The position numbers and the translations under genes are program-made. DNA of 64,000 bases from contig CAWBBL010000018.1 of the NCBI GenBank assembly GCA_963786985.1, positions 310,001-374,000 of the forward strand. Direction: 5' to 3'. Every line of letters starts with the position of its first letter. Position 1 is the stretch's first letter. The stretch is from Desertimonas sp963786985. Lineage in GTDB: Bacteria; Actinomycetota; Acidimicrobiia; Acidimicrobiales; Ilumatobacteraceae. The notes under the pieces are model-generated. The model was not told the DNA's origin. It was given only the letters and a program-made list of their open reading frames with translations, and ran no database searches. Positions 35,715 through 43,399 of this stretch are shown piece after piece.

Positions 35715-36275
35715 ATGAGGAAGATCACCGCCGGGCTGTTCATCTCCATCGACGGTGTCGTCGAGAACCCCCACGAATGGCACTTCCCGTACTTCAACGA
35801 CGAGATGGGCGCCGCCGTCGACGCCCAGCTCGGCGCCGCCGACACGCTGCTGCTCGGCCGCAAGACCTACGACGCGTTCGCCGAGGCGTGGCCGGACCGC
35901 GAGGTGGCGGGGAGTGACGACGCGGAGTTCGCCAAGAAGCTGGGCGACGCCCGCAAGATCGTCGTGTCCAACGAGCGACGAACGTTCTCGTGGCGCAACA
36001 CCGAGCAACTGAGTGGCCACCTCGTCGCCGCAGTCGCGGCCCTCAAGGAGGAGCCGGGCGACACCGACATCGCGATCAGTGGCTCGGTCTCGGTCGTTCG
36101 GCAGCTGCTCGTTGCCGGCATGCTCGACGAGCTGCACCTGTTGGTCCACCCGATCGCCCTGCGTCACGGTCTGCGCCTGTTCGACGAGTCGGACACCTCG
36201 ATCCCGTTGCGGCTGATCTCGTCGACGACGTTCAGCACCGGCGTGGTGCACCTCGTCTACGGTCCGGCCAACTAG
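35715..36275 (+). CDS. Dihydrofolate reductase-like protein (RibD C-terminal domain)
   Basis: The 186-residue protein has the DHFR/RibD-C fold: ITAGLFISIDGVVENPHEWHF, LLLGRKTYDAFAEAWPD, and ISGSVSVVRQLLVAGMLDELHLLVHPIALRHG. A good AAGGAG ribosome site precedes ATG 35715. These stand-alone RibD_C proteins are NADPH-dependent reductases of unknown substrate, common in actinobacteria. It is convergent with the response-regulator gene. Confidence 0.92.
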   Translation: MRKITAGLFISIDGVVENPHEWHFPYFNDEMGAAVDAQLGAADTLLLGRKTYDAFAEAWPDREVAGSDDAEFAKKLGDARKIVVSNERRTFSWRNTEQLSGHLVAAVAALKEEPGDTDIAISGSVSVVRQLLVAGMLDELHLLVHPIALRHGLRLFDESDTSIPLRLISSTTFSTGVVHLVYGPAN

Positions 36276-36373
36276 CGCGAGTCTCAGCCGGCCGCCCGGC
36301 GTTGGGTTCGTTGTCGCGGTGACGACGTTGGCGTCCGGACTCGACCAATGAATCGGAGGTCGCCGAGAACCGG

Positions 36374-37039
36374 TCAGGCGTCGCGAAGGAACAGCAGCAC
36401 GGCGGCAACGCGCTTGTTGACCTGCTTCTCCTCGGCGAGGTCGCAGGCCAGGAAGATGGCGTTGATGTGTTTCTCCACCGTCGCCCGGTGCAGGTGCAGG
36501 GACTCGGCGATGGCGTCGTTCGTCTTGCCCTGGGCCATCAGGCCGAGCACCTCGCGCTCTCGATCGGTGAGCCGGTGCAACGGTGACGATCTGGCCTTCG
36601 CCTGGCGAGACACCAGCCCGTCGACGACCTCCGGATCGATCACCGACCGCCCGGCAACGACCTCTTTGAGAGCGCGGGCGATCGCCCCGTCGTCGTCGCC
36701 GATGCGCTCCTTGAGGAGGTAGCCGAGACCGGCGGTGCCATCTTTGAGCAGCTCGAACGCATAGCTGTCGTCGGCGTGCTGGGAGAGCACGAGGATGCCG
36801 ATCGATGGGTGGCGCCGGCGGATCTCGTGAGCGGCTTCGATGCCCTCCATGTGATGGGTCGGCGGCATGCGGATGTCGGTGATCACGGCATCCGGTCGCC
36901 GTTCATCGACCTCGGCGAGGAGCGCCTCGGGAGTGTCGACAGCGGCGACGACCTCGAACTCCCCGCCGAACTCGAGCACGGCGCGGACCCCCTCCCGGTA
37001 CACCTTGTTGTCCTCGGCGATCACCACCCGCAACGTCAC
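36374..37039 (-). CDS. NarL/FixJ family response regulator
   Basis: The 221-residue regulator has a receiver domain (VVIAEDNKVYREGVRAVLE; phosphoacceptor Asp in DAVITDIRMPP; Lys in GYLLKERI) and a LuxR-type HTH (LTDREREVLGLMAQGKTNDAIAESL). It starts at GTG 37039 inside the stop of the kinase gene. It should be phosphorylated by that kinase and bind DNA as a dimer. No nearby target gene is evident; autoregulation is likely. Confidence 0.95.
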   Translation of the reverse strand: MTLRVVIAEDNKVYREGVRAVLEFGGEFEVVAAVDTPEALLAEVDERRPDAVITDIRMPPTHHMEGIEAAHEIRRRHPSIGILVLSQHADDSYAFELLKDGTAGLGYLLKERIGDDDGAIARALKEVVAGRSVIDPEVVDGLVSRQAKARSSPLHRLTDREREVLGLMAQGKTNDAIAESLHLHRATVEKHINAIFLACDLAEEKQVNKRVAAVLLFLRDA

Positions 37040-39108
37040 GCAGCAACAGTAGGAGCGACGGGCAGTTCGGCCACCACCGTCGTACCACCTTCGGCGTTGG
37101 CCGCCACCGTGACCCTGCCTCCCAGGGCGGCGGCACGGTCGGCCATGTTCGTCAACCCACGCCCTCTGACGGTGTCGTCATCGAGGCCGCGGCCGTTGTC
37201 GGCGACACGAATCACCAATCGGCCGCTGTCGACCGCCACGTGAACGGTGACCGCCGTCGCCTCGGCGTGCTTGACGATGTTGGCGAGCGCCTCGGACGTG
37301 ACGAAGTAGGCGGCGCCCTCGATCGCCCGATCGAAGCGCCGGGTGGCCAGCTCCGCATCGGCCTCCACCGAAACCTCGATCGGGAGCGACTTGGCCCGGG
37401 CCCCGATGGCCCGCACGATGCCTTGATCGTCGAGGATCGCCGGATGGATGCCCTGGGCAATCGCCCGCACGTCGGCCAGCGTCCGGCGGGCGTCGTCCTG
37501 CGCCCCGCCGATCGTCGTCGCGGCATCGTCGGGGGCCTTGGCAATCTGGTTGATGGCCAGGCGAAGTTTTCCGATCAGCGACGCCAAGTCCTGCTGCACG
37601 CCGTCGTGGAGGTCGCGCTCGAGCCGGCGGCGTTCCTCGTCCTGGGCCTCGACGATGCGGGCCCGGGACGCAGCGATCTCGGCCGCCTGCTGCTCGATCT
37701 GGCGCAGACGAGCCCGCAACTCGTCGGCCTGGCTGACGGTTCGCAGCCGCAGGGCCGCCTCGCGACCGAGGGCGCCGAGCAGCTGGCGATCGTGGGCATT
37801 CAACGGTCCCCCGCGCTTCGGCCCACACTCGAGCAGGCCGACCTGCTCGCCACTCTCCGTCAGCGCGAAACGAGCGGTCGGCGGTTGGGCTTCGTCGGCG
37901 CCGACCCCGGCGGTGGCCGTCAGCGGCACTGCTCCGGCGGTCGATGCCCTCGCCCACCGCAATCGCAAAGTTCGACGAGCGGTGGCCACGAGCAGCTCGA
38001 GTACCTCGGACGGACCGGCATGCTCGGCGGCGGTGCCGAACGTGTCGATCAGTCTGGCGTCACTGCCGATCTCGTCCGACAGCCAACGATCGGCGGCGCG
38101 CTCCAACCGATCGCGGAGCGGCAGCAGCAGCGCGGCGATGGTCAGCACCGCCGCGGCTGCCGGCGCGCCGGGCACGATGTGGGCGGTCGTCGCATCGGCC
38201 GCGAACCACGCCAGCCCACCGGCCGCCCCGAGGATCGACACGAGACCGACTCCGACCGCCACTCTGCGCACGGCGATCGCCGCGTCGCCCAACTGCGGCT
38301 GAACGATCGTGGTGGTCGCCCCGATCGCCATCGCCGTCCAGGCCACCGCTCGCGGCAGGGCCGTGAGGAACCCGTCACCCACGTCGACAAGACCGAGCAG
38401 ACGCACGAGCTGGACCACGGCGATGAGCCCGAAACCGGTCACGAGCGACAGCGCCAGCCACCTCAACCTGCGCCGTTCGTCGAGGGTCGCACCGAGCAGC
38501 AGCCAACCGAGCAGCCCGGCGACGACGAGCGGTCCGAGGGCCAACGCAAGCAGCACCGTCTCGCCCGCCGAGCCGAAGAACGACAGTGACGGGACTTGCA
38601 GCGGCGCGACCGCAGGCAGGAGGATCGGAACTTCGGTCGGGTCCCAGGCGATGGAGCACGCCGTCGTGGTCGCCAGGCCGGCGGCGACGGCGACGGGCAG
38701 CACCTGGCGCGCCAGCCGCGGCCGGAGCAGCGTGCCAACCGCGCCGACGGCGAGAACCACCGCGGTGACGTCGAGACCGACCCCGAGGGCGCCGAGCAGG
38801 CCGCGATCGATCGGCGGGTCCGCAGCGTGCATCGCCTCGCCGACGACTGTCGCGGCGGTGACCGCCGCCGCCATGCCGATGACCAGGCGCCCATCGCGAC
38901 CGACAGTTCGACGTGCCGCGACGACGACACCGGCGCCGACCACGGGAACGAGGCCGGCGGCGATCCAGAGCCACGCGCCGGCGGCTCCGTCGTTCCAGGC
39001 ATCACCACCGGGCGGCGGGCGAACGTTGCCTGCCAGGACGGCAGCGAGGACGACGAAGGCGACGGCGAGAAGCGCCAGCAAGCGTTCGGCGGAGAACCCT
39101 CTCGTCAC
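37036..39108 (-). CDS. NarX-type sensor histidine kinase with multipass membrane domain
   Basis: The product (about 690 residues) has about ten membrane segments in the first 350 residues. A GAF-like region (about 370-470) follows, then HisKA_3 (EERRRLERDLHDGVQQDLASLIGKL, His in LHDGVQQ) and an HATPase_c domain (VTSEALANIVKHAEAT; DNGRGLDDDTVRGRGLTNM). It would sense a membrane or small-molecule signal and phosphorylate the regulator downstream. GTG 39108 is chosen; ATGs up to 39183 are possible. Its promoter faces that of the next gene. Confidence 0.9.
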   Translation of the reverse strand: MTRGFSAERLLALLAVAFVVLAAVLAGNVRPPPGGDAWNDGAAGAWLWIAAGLVPVVGAGVVVAARRTVGRDGRLVIGMAAAVTAATVVGEAMHAADPPIDRGLLGALGVGLDVTAVVLAVGAVGTLLRPRLARQVLPVAVAAGLATTTACSIAWDPTEVPILLPAVAPLQVPSLSFFGSAGETVLLALALGPLVVAGLLGWLLLGATLDERRRLRWLALSLVTGFGLIAVVQLVRLLGLVDVGDGFLTALPRAVAWTAMAIGATTTIVQPQLGDAAIAVRRVAVGVGLVSILGAAGGLAWFAADATTAHIVPGAPAAAAVLTIAALLLPLRDRLERAADRWLSDEIGSDARLIDTFGTAAEHAGPSEVLELLVATARRTLRLRWARASTAGAVPLTATAGVGADEAQPPTARFALTESGEQVGLLECGPKRGGPLNAHDRQLLGALGREAALRLRTVSQADELRARLRQIEQQAAEIAASRARIVEAQDEERRRLERDLHDGVQQDLASLIGKLRLAINQIAKAPDDAATTIGGAQDDARRTLADVRAIAQGIHPAILDDQGIVRAIGARAKSLPIEVSVEADAELATRRFDRAIEGAAYFVTSEALANIVKHAEATAVTVHVAVDSGRLVIRVADNGRGLDDDTVRGRGLTNMADRAAALGGRVTVAANAEGGTTVVAELPVAPTVAA

Positions 39109-39220
39109 ACGACCATCATCCTCGGCGCGGCCCCGGCGGTCCACCATGCTGACCATCCACCGGTAATGGAGGTTTTCCAGCACCGCGACGATCTAACGTC
39201 GCCACAGAGGGGAGAGCACG

Positions 39221-40126
39221 ATGTTGCTCGTCGCGCGGGTGGACAGTCGCCGTGTGTTGGCGCTCGGCGTGGCCGGGCTCGTCCCTGCCGCGCTCGTCAC
39301 GTTGCTCCTCGTCCACCAGCCCTCGATCGGCGCTCGACGGCTCTATCCGCTGCTGCGCGGTTCGATCGCCCTGCTCGGACTGTGCCTGGCGCTCGCCACG
39401 TTGATCACGTGGGCGTGCAGCCCCAGCCGGCGGAGCCGTGGATCGCTGTGTGGGTTGGCGTGGGCCGGCGTGACCGGGCTGCTGTGCATCGGCCCGTTCC
39501 TCGAGAGCACGCCACGGCCCCGGCTCTACGCCTTGGAACTGGACGACGGCGACGTCCTGTGGGCAACCACAGGGGCGGCTGGTGCGCCGCGAATCGTCGA
39601 CGGCGAGCTCGTTGTCGGCGACACCGAGTCGGGGACTCTGGTCGGCTTGAATCCGCGGACCGGGGACGAGATCTGGCGCGAGGCCGTTGCCGACGGACGG
39701 TTGCCGGCGACCGTCTCCGAGAACAACGCCGAGTGGTCGCGACCGCCACCGGCCGAAGATGTGCTCGCGGTGGTCGAGGCCGGCGAGAGCAGCTACGCCT
39801 ACGTACGAACTCGCGGCGCCAATGGTGCGCCGAGCGGCGCCATCGTCAAGTTCGACACGGGGAACGGCGAAACGCTGTGGCGCATCGGTCTTCCCGCCAT
39901 GGCGGTCGTCACCTCCGGTTCGCCGACCATCGACGCCAACGGTTCGGCGGTCGTCGTTGCTGGCGGAGAGCAGATCGCGGCACTCGATGCCGACGACGGT
40001 CACCTGCGGTGGATGCAGAGCGTCGTGGCCTTGGGCAAGAGCCGGGGCTACGCCCTGCCGGGAGCCGTCCAGCAGGTCATCGTCACGGACTCGCTGGTCT
40101 TCCTGTCGGCGACGCCCGACACGTAA
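39221..40126 (+). CDS. Membrane-anchored PQQ-like beta-propeller protein
   Basis: The 301-residue protein has four hydrophobic segments in the first 100 residues and then a partial PQQ-type propeller: LYALELDDGDVLWATTG, LVGLNPRTGDEIWREAV, AIVKFDTGNGETLWRIG, and IAALDADDGHLRWMQSV. Such repeats bind partners or substrates at the surface. Only four to five blades are present, fewer than the usual seven or eight. The stop at 40124 is followed by about 130 bp that stays open in one other frame, so a C-terminal truncation or frameshift is possible. Confidence 0.72.
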   Translation: MLLVARVDSRRVLALGVAGLVPAALVTLLLVHQPSIGARRLYPLLRGSIALLGLCLALATLITWACSPSRRSRGSLCGLAWAGVTGLLCIGPFLESTPRPRLYALELDDGDVLWATTGAAGAPRIVDGELVVGDTESGTLVGLNPRTGDEIWREAVADGRLPATVSENNAEWSRPPPAEDVLAVVEAGESSYAYVRTRGANGAPSGAIVKFDTGNGETLWRIGLPAMAVVTSGSPTIDANGSAVVVAGGEQIAALDADDGHLRWMQSVVALGKSRGYALPGAVQQVIVTDSLVFLSATPDT

Positions 40127-40256
40127 CCGCCAGCTCGGGCTGGGCCGACCCGCACCGGCAGCTCCGGTTTTCCCTACCTCGACACGCTGGGCTCGGGCGG
40201 CAGATTGGGTGGTCTGCATGGTCGCCGCCAGCCGTCGACAGGTGGACGATCGTCAC

Positions 40257-40820
40257 ATGTTCGCAACCACGCCGACAACGACCACTCCCGCCTTCCCGTC
40301 ACGAGCGTCTCGCGTCGGGCGTTGGGTGCGGGGCCGGCTCGCTCCATCTGGCGACGACCTCGAGGAGCGAGCCAGCTGGAAGGTGAAGACCCGGTGGATC
40401 CTCGGCGCCTGGGCCGTGTTCTCGGCGATCTCGGCGCTCGGGACAGCTCTGACCCCGACATTGCTCGCCTTTCCGATGGTCCTCGTGGCGTTCACGCCAC
40501 GCCTGCCCTTCCTGATCCTCGCCGCGGCGTCGGCCAACCCGCTGGTGTTCTTCGGGGTGGCGCTCCCCAGGATGCTCGTCGCCGATCCGATCCACATCGC
40601 CCTCGGTCGCCGCTACGGGGGCCGCTTCGTCCCCCGCCGGGCTCACCGTGTGATGACCCGTCTCGGGCTGCTCGGGGTGGCCTTGCGTCCGACGAGCAAG
40701 GTGCTCGCCGCCGCCGGTGCCTGCAAGCTGCGGACGTCCCGGGTGCTCACCGCTGACGTCCTCGGAACCGTCGGGCTGCTGGCCAGCGTGTACGTCGGAA
40801 CGACGACGGTCGTCGGCTGA
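40257..40820 (+). CDS. Small membrane protein (VTT/DedA-like region)
   Basis: The 187-residue protein has a Thr/Pro-rich start and three to four hydrophobic segments. FPMVLVAFTPRLPFLILAAASANPLVFFG and PIHIALGRRYGGRF resemble VTT-domain proteins, which are membrane-reshaping or transport proteins. ATG 40257 is the first credible start in a longer open frame. It overlaps the next gene at TGATG. The family call is tentative. Confidence 0.6.
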   Translation: MFATTPTTTTPAFPSRASRVGRWVRGRLAPSGDDLEERASWKVKTRWILGAWAVFSAISALGTALTPTLLAFPMVLVAFTPRLPFLILAAASANPLVFFGVALPRMLVADPIHIALGRRYGGRFVPRRAHRVMTRLGLLGVALRPTSKVLAAAGACKLRTSRVLTADVLGTVGLLASVYVGTTTVVG

Positions 40821-42371
40821 TGGGTCCAATCCACCCACGCCCTGGCGCCGCCGCCGCCCCGGCCGCATCGGCCGCCGTCCTCGCCCTCCTCGCCCTCACC
40901 CTCGGCTGGCGCGGTGCCGACTGGCCGGCCCAGCTGCTGCGACTCGAGCTCGTTGATCGGGACGGTCCGACGATCTGGAACAACCTGTGGTTCTCCGGCC
41001 ACCACACGCCCGGCTACGGGGTCCTCTTCCCGGTGCTCGGCGCGGCGTTCGGGGCACCATTGGTGGCGGTCGTCAGCTGCGTCGCCGCGGCCGCCTCGTT
41101 CCAGGCCCTGGCGAGCGGGTACCGCCGGGCGACAGCGGCCAGCGTGTTGTTCGCTGCTGGCACCGTCGTCAACGTGGCGGTCGGTCGGCTGACCTTTGCC
41201 CTTGGCCTCGCCATCGGGCTGGCGGCGGTCGCCGCCCTCCGCCGACGACGGCTCGTGCTCGGGGTGGCGCTGACGCTCCTGACCGCCCCGGCGAGCCCCG
41301 TTGCCGGGGTCCTGCTCGCCCTCGCCCTCACCGCCTGGGCGCTGCACGCCAGGCGCCCTCGACTGCTCTGCGTCGCCGGTTTGGCCGTGGCTCCGATCGG
41401 CGCGGCGATGCTGGTGTTCCCTCAGGGTGGGCAGTTCCCGTTCCGCCTCGGAGCGCTGTGCTGGTCGCTCGCCGTCGTCGCCGTCGTCGCCGTGGCCACC
41501 GCCGAGCGGGTCGTCCGCGTTGGGGGCCGCGCTGTACGCGGTGGGCTGCATCGTGACGTTCCTCGTGCCCAACCCGCTCGGCGCCAACGCCACGCGGCTG
41601 GGCATGTTCTTCGCCGCGCCGGTCCTCGTGCTCACGGCCCGACGTCTTCGCACACCGATCATCGCCATCGTCCTGACGGCGATGATCTGGTGGCAGTGGT
41701 CGCCTGGACTCGACGGGATCGTGCGCGCCGGCCGCGATCCGTCGTCGACGGTGGACTATCACCAACCACTGATCAACGCCGTGCGTTCGGCGGGCGGCCC
41801 TGCCGGACGCATCGAGGTCGTCCCGACGCAACGGCATTGGGAGACGCTGTACGTCGCCGCCGAGGTGCCCCTGGCGCGCGGTTGGGAACGACAGCTCGAC
41901 ATGGGGCGCAACCCGCTGCTCTATGACGCGACGCTCGATCCGCAGGCCTATCACCAATGGCTGCGCGATCACGCCGTGCGGTACGTCGCCCTGGCGGACG
42001 TACCGCTGGACCCCTCAGCCGAGCCAGAGGCTGCGCTGGTCCGCGGCGGGTTGCCGTTCCTCCAACCGCTGTGGCACGACGACCACTGGCAGCTGTGGCG
42101 CGTCGTCGACGCTCAGCCGCTGATCGAGGGTCCGGCCCGACTCGTCGAGCTCGGTCCGACGTCCGTCCAGCTCGAGGTCATCGACGCCGGGGCGGTGCTC
42201 GTGCGCGTGCGGTACTCGAGCCATTTGTCGCTCGACGTTCCTGGCTGCGTGGAGCCGAGCCCCGACGGCTGGACGACGATCCAGGTCGAGCGGCCGGGCT
42301 CCGTCACCTTGCGCCCGGTCGTGGCCCGCAGCCTTCCGCTGATCGGCCGGCTCGACGACTGCGCGACCTGA
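40820..42371 (+). pseudogene. Multipass membrane protein (possibly GT-C-like), frameshifted
   Basis: The first frame (from ATG 40820) encodes about six membrane segments, including WNNLWFSGHHTPGYGVLFPVLG. The second (to 42371) encodes two or three more and a soluble end (VVPTQRHWETLYVAAEVPLARGWERQ, then VRYVALADVPLDPS). One extra G at about 41508-41510 separates them; removing it joins ATAER to SSALGAALYAVGC. A GT-C glycosyltransferase or lipid-linked transport role is possible, but I recognise no catalytic motif. Total length would be about 516 residues. Confidence 0.62.
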
Positions 42372-42380
42372 CGACGGTGC

Positions 42381-42458
42381 GATCTGGGCGGCCCGCAGTG
42401 GCGATTCCGGACCGCCGGCCGCCCAGATCCGGATGTGGACCGGAGGCCGCCCAGATCG
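42381..42458 (-). repeat. Intergenic repeat family S, copy 1
   Basis: Read on the minus strand this has two direct units of CTGGGCGGCCnnCGGTCC and one inverted unit, GCCGCCCAGATC. The arrangement is the same direct-direct-inverted one as family R, but the sequence is unrelated. It fills the gap between the convergent membrane-protein genes. Confidence 0.85.
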
Positions 42459-42485
42459 ACGCGGGTCGTGCGGAGCGTCGAGCGG

Positions 42486-42875
42486 TCAGTCGAGTTCGTT
42501 GAACTCGACGACGTTGACCTGCAGATGGTCGATGACGAAGTCCTCGACACAACCGCGGAACTGCCGGCGGTTGGTCTCGTCCATCGCCGGTTCGAACACC
42601 GCCCGGAATCGTCCGTCGCCGAGGTCCTCGATCGGTCCGGCAAGGTCGGAGGTGACCTCGAGGCGGCACGTCAGCAGCTGCGCCTCGACCATCTCGCCGA
42701 GGGTCTGACCCGGCTCGCCACCGGCGCTGCTCGCGGCGACGACGAGCTCCACCTGGCGGGCGTCGACCTCCTCGTGAGTCGACAGCGTCGCCTCCCGCAG
42801 GGCCAGCACTCCGACGATCCCGACCGCCAAGCCGACGGTACCCAGCGCCAGCTTGACCGGCGACAGCTTCGTCAC
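42486..42875 (-). CDS. Small membrane-anchored hypothetical protein
   Basis: The 129-residue protein has one N-terminal hydrophobic helix (about 7-24) and an external acidic domain with two Cys (LLTCRLEV and FRGCVEDFV) that could form a disulfide. GTG 42875 overlaps the end of the upstream gene by four bases. It is the third gene of the PEP/pyruvate-binding operon. Family unknown. Confidence 0.65.
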   Translation of the reverse strand: MTKLSPVKLALGTVGLAVGIVGVLALREATLSTHEEVDARQVELVVAASSAGGEPGQTLGEMVEAQLLTCRLEVTSDLAGPIEDLGDGRFRAVFEPAMDETNRRQFRGCVEDFVIDHLQVNVVEFNELD

Positions 42876-43399
42876 GGACGGCCGCCGCGACGCAGCAACT
42901 GACGGATCTGACCGTCGTCGGCGCCGGGCACGTCCTGGGCCAGCACGGTGATGTCGTCGAGCAACAATCCGCCGGACGGATAGCTGATCGGATACAGCTG
43001 GCGGGCCAAGCGCTCCTCACCGGCCGGCGAGGACGTCTTCGACGCGACCCGATCGACGACCCAGGCGATCCCCGACAGGAGCACGCCCCCGCCGACGAGG
43101 AACGTGATGAACACGTTGAGCTGTCCGGTCGACTCGCGCATCCACGCAAAGCGGTCGCGTGTCGGACGGGTCTCCCGCAGGATCTGGACGACGTCCGAGT
43201 CGGCGGGACCCTTGAGGCTGTGCTCGAGCCGGGCCAGGCGCCGCAGCACGAGACCTGTTGCCAGGGCGATCTCGGCGATGAGCACGATCAGCCCGAAGAA
43301 CAGGGCGCGGTTCCACTCCCAGCGGTTCAGCGAGACGACCATGTAGAAGACGCCGGCCAGCAGCGTGCCGAGACCGGCCAACCAGGCAATCGTCTTCAC
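42872..43399 (-). CDS. Two-helix-hairpin membrane protein
   Basis: The 175-residue protein has hydrophobic segments at about 3-20 and 34-52, a charged coiled helix (RRLARLEHSLKGPADSDVVQILRE), a third segment near 93-112 and a soluble tail. GTG 43399 overlaps the stop of the PEP/pyruvate-binding gene, so the two are coupled. I recognise no family. The tight overlap with both neighbours suggests a membrane partner for that enzyme. Confidence 0.65.
   Translation of the reverse strand: MKTIAWLAGLGTLLAGVFYMVVSLNRWEWNRALFFGLIVLIAEIALATGLVLRRLARLEHSLKGPADSDVVQILRETRPTRDRFAWMRESTGQLNVFITFLVGGGVLLSGIAWVVDRVASKTSSPAGEERLARQLYPISYPSGGLLLDDITVLAQDVPGADDGQIRQLLRRGGRP

Noticed and set aside
38596..40386. 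A 596-codon plus-strand frame over the kinase and PQQ genes
   Set aside because: It crosses real genes on both strands and gives Arg-rich sequence. The kinase and the propeller frames show clear domains instead.
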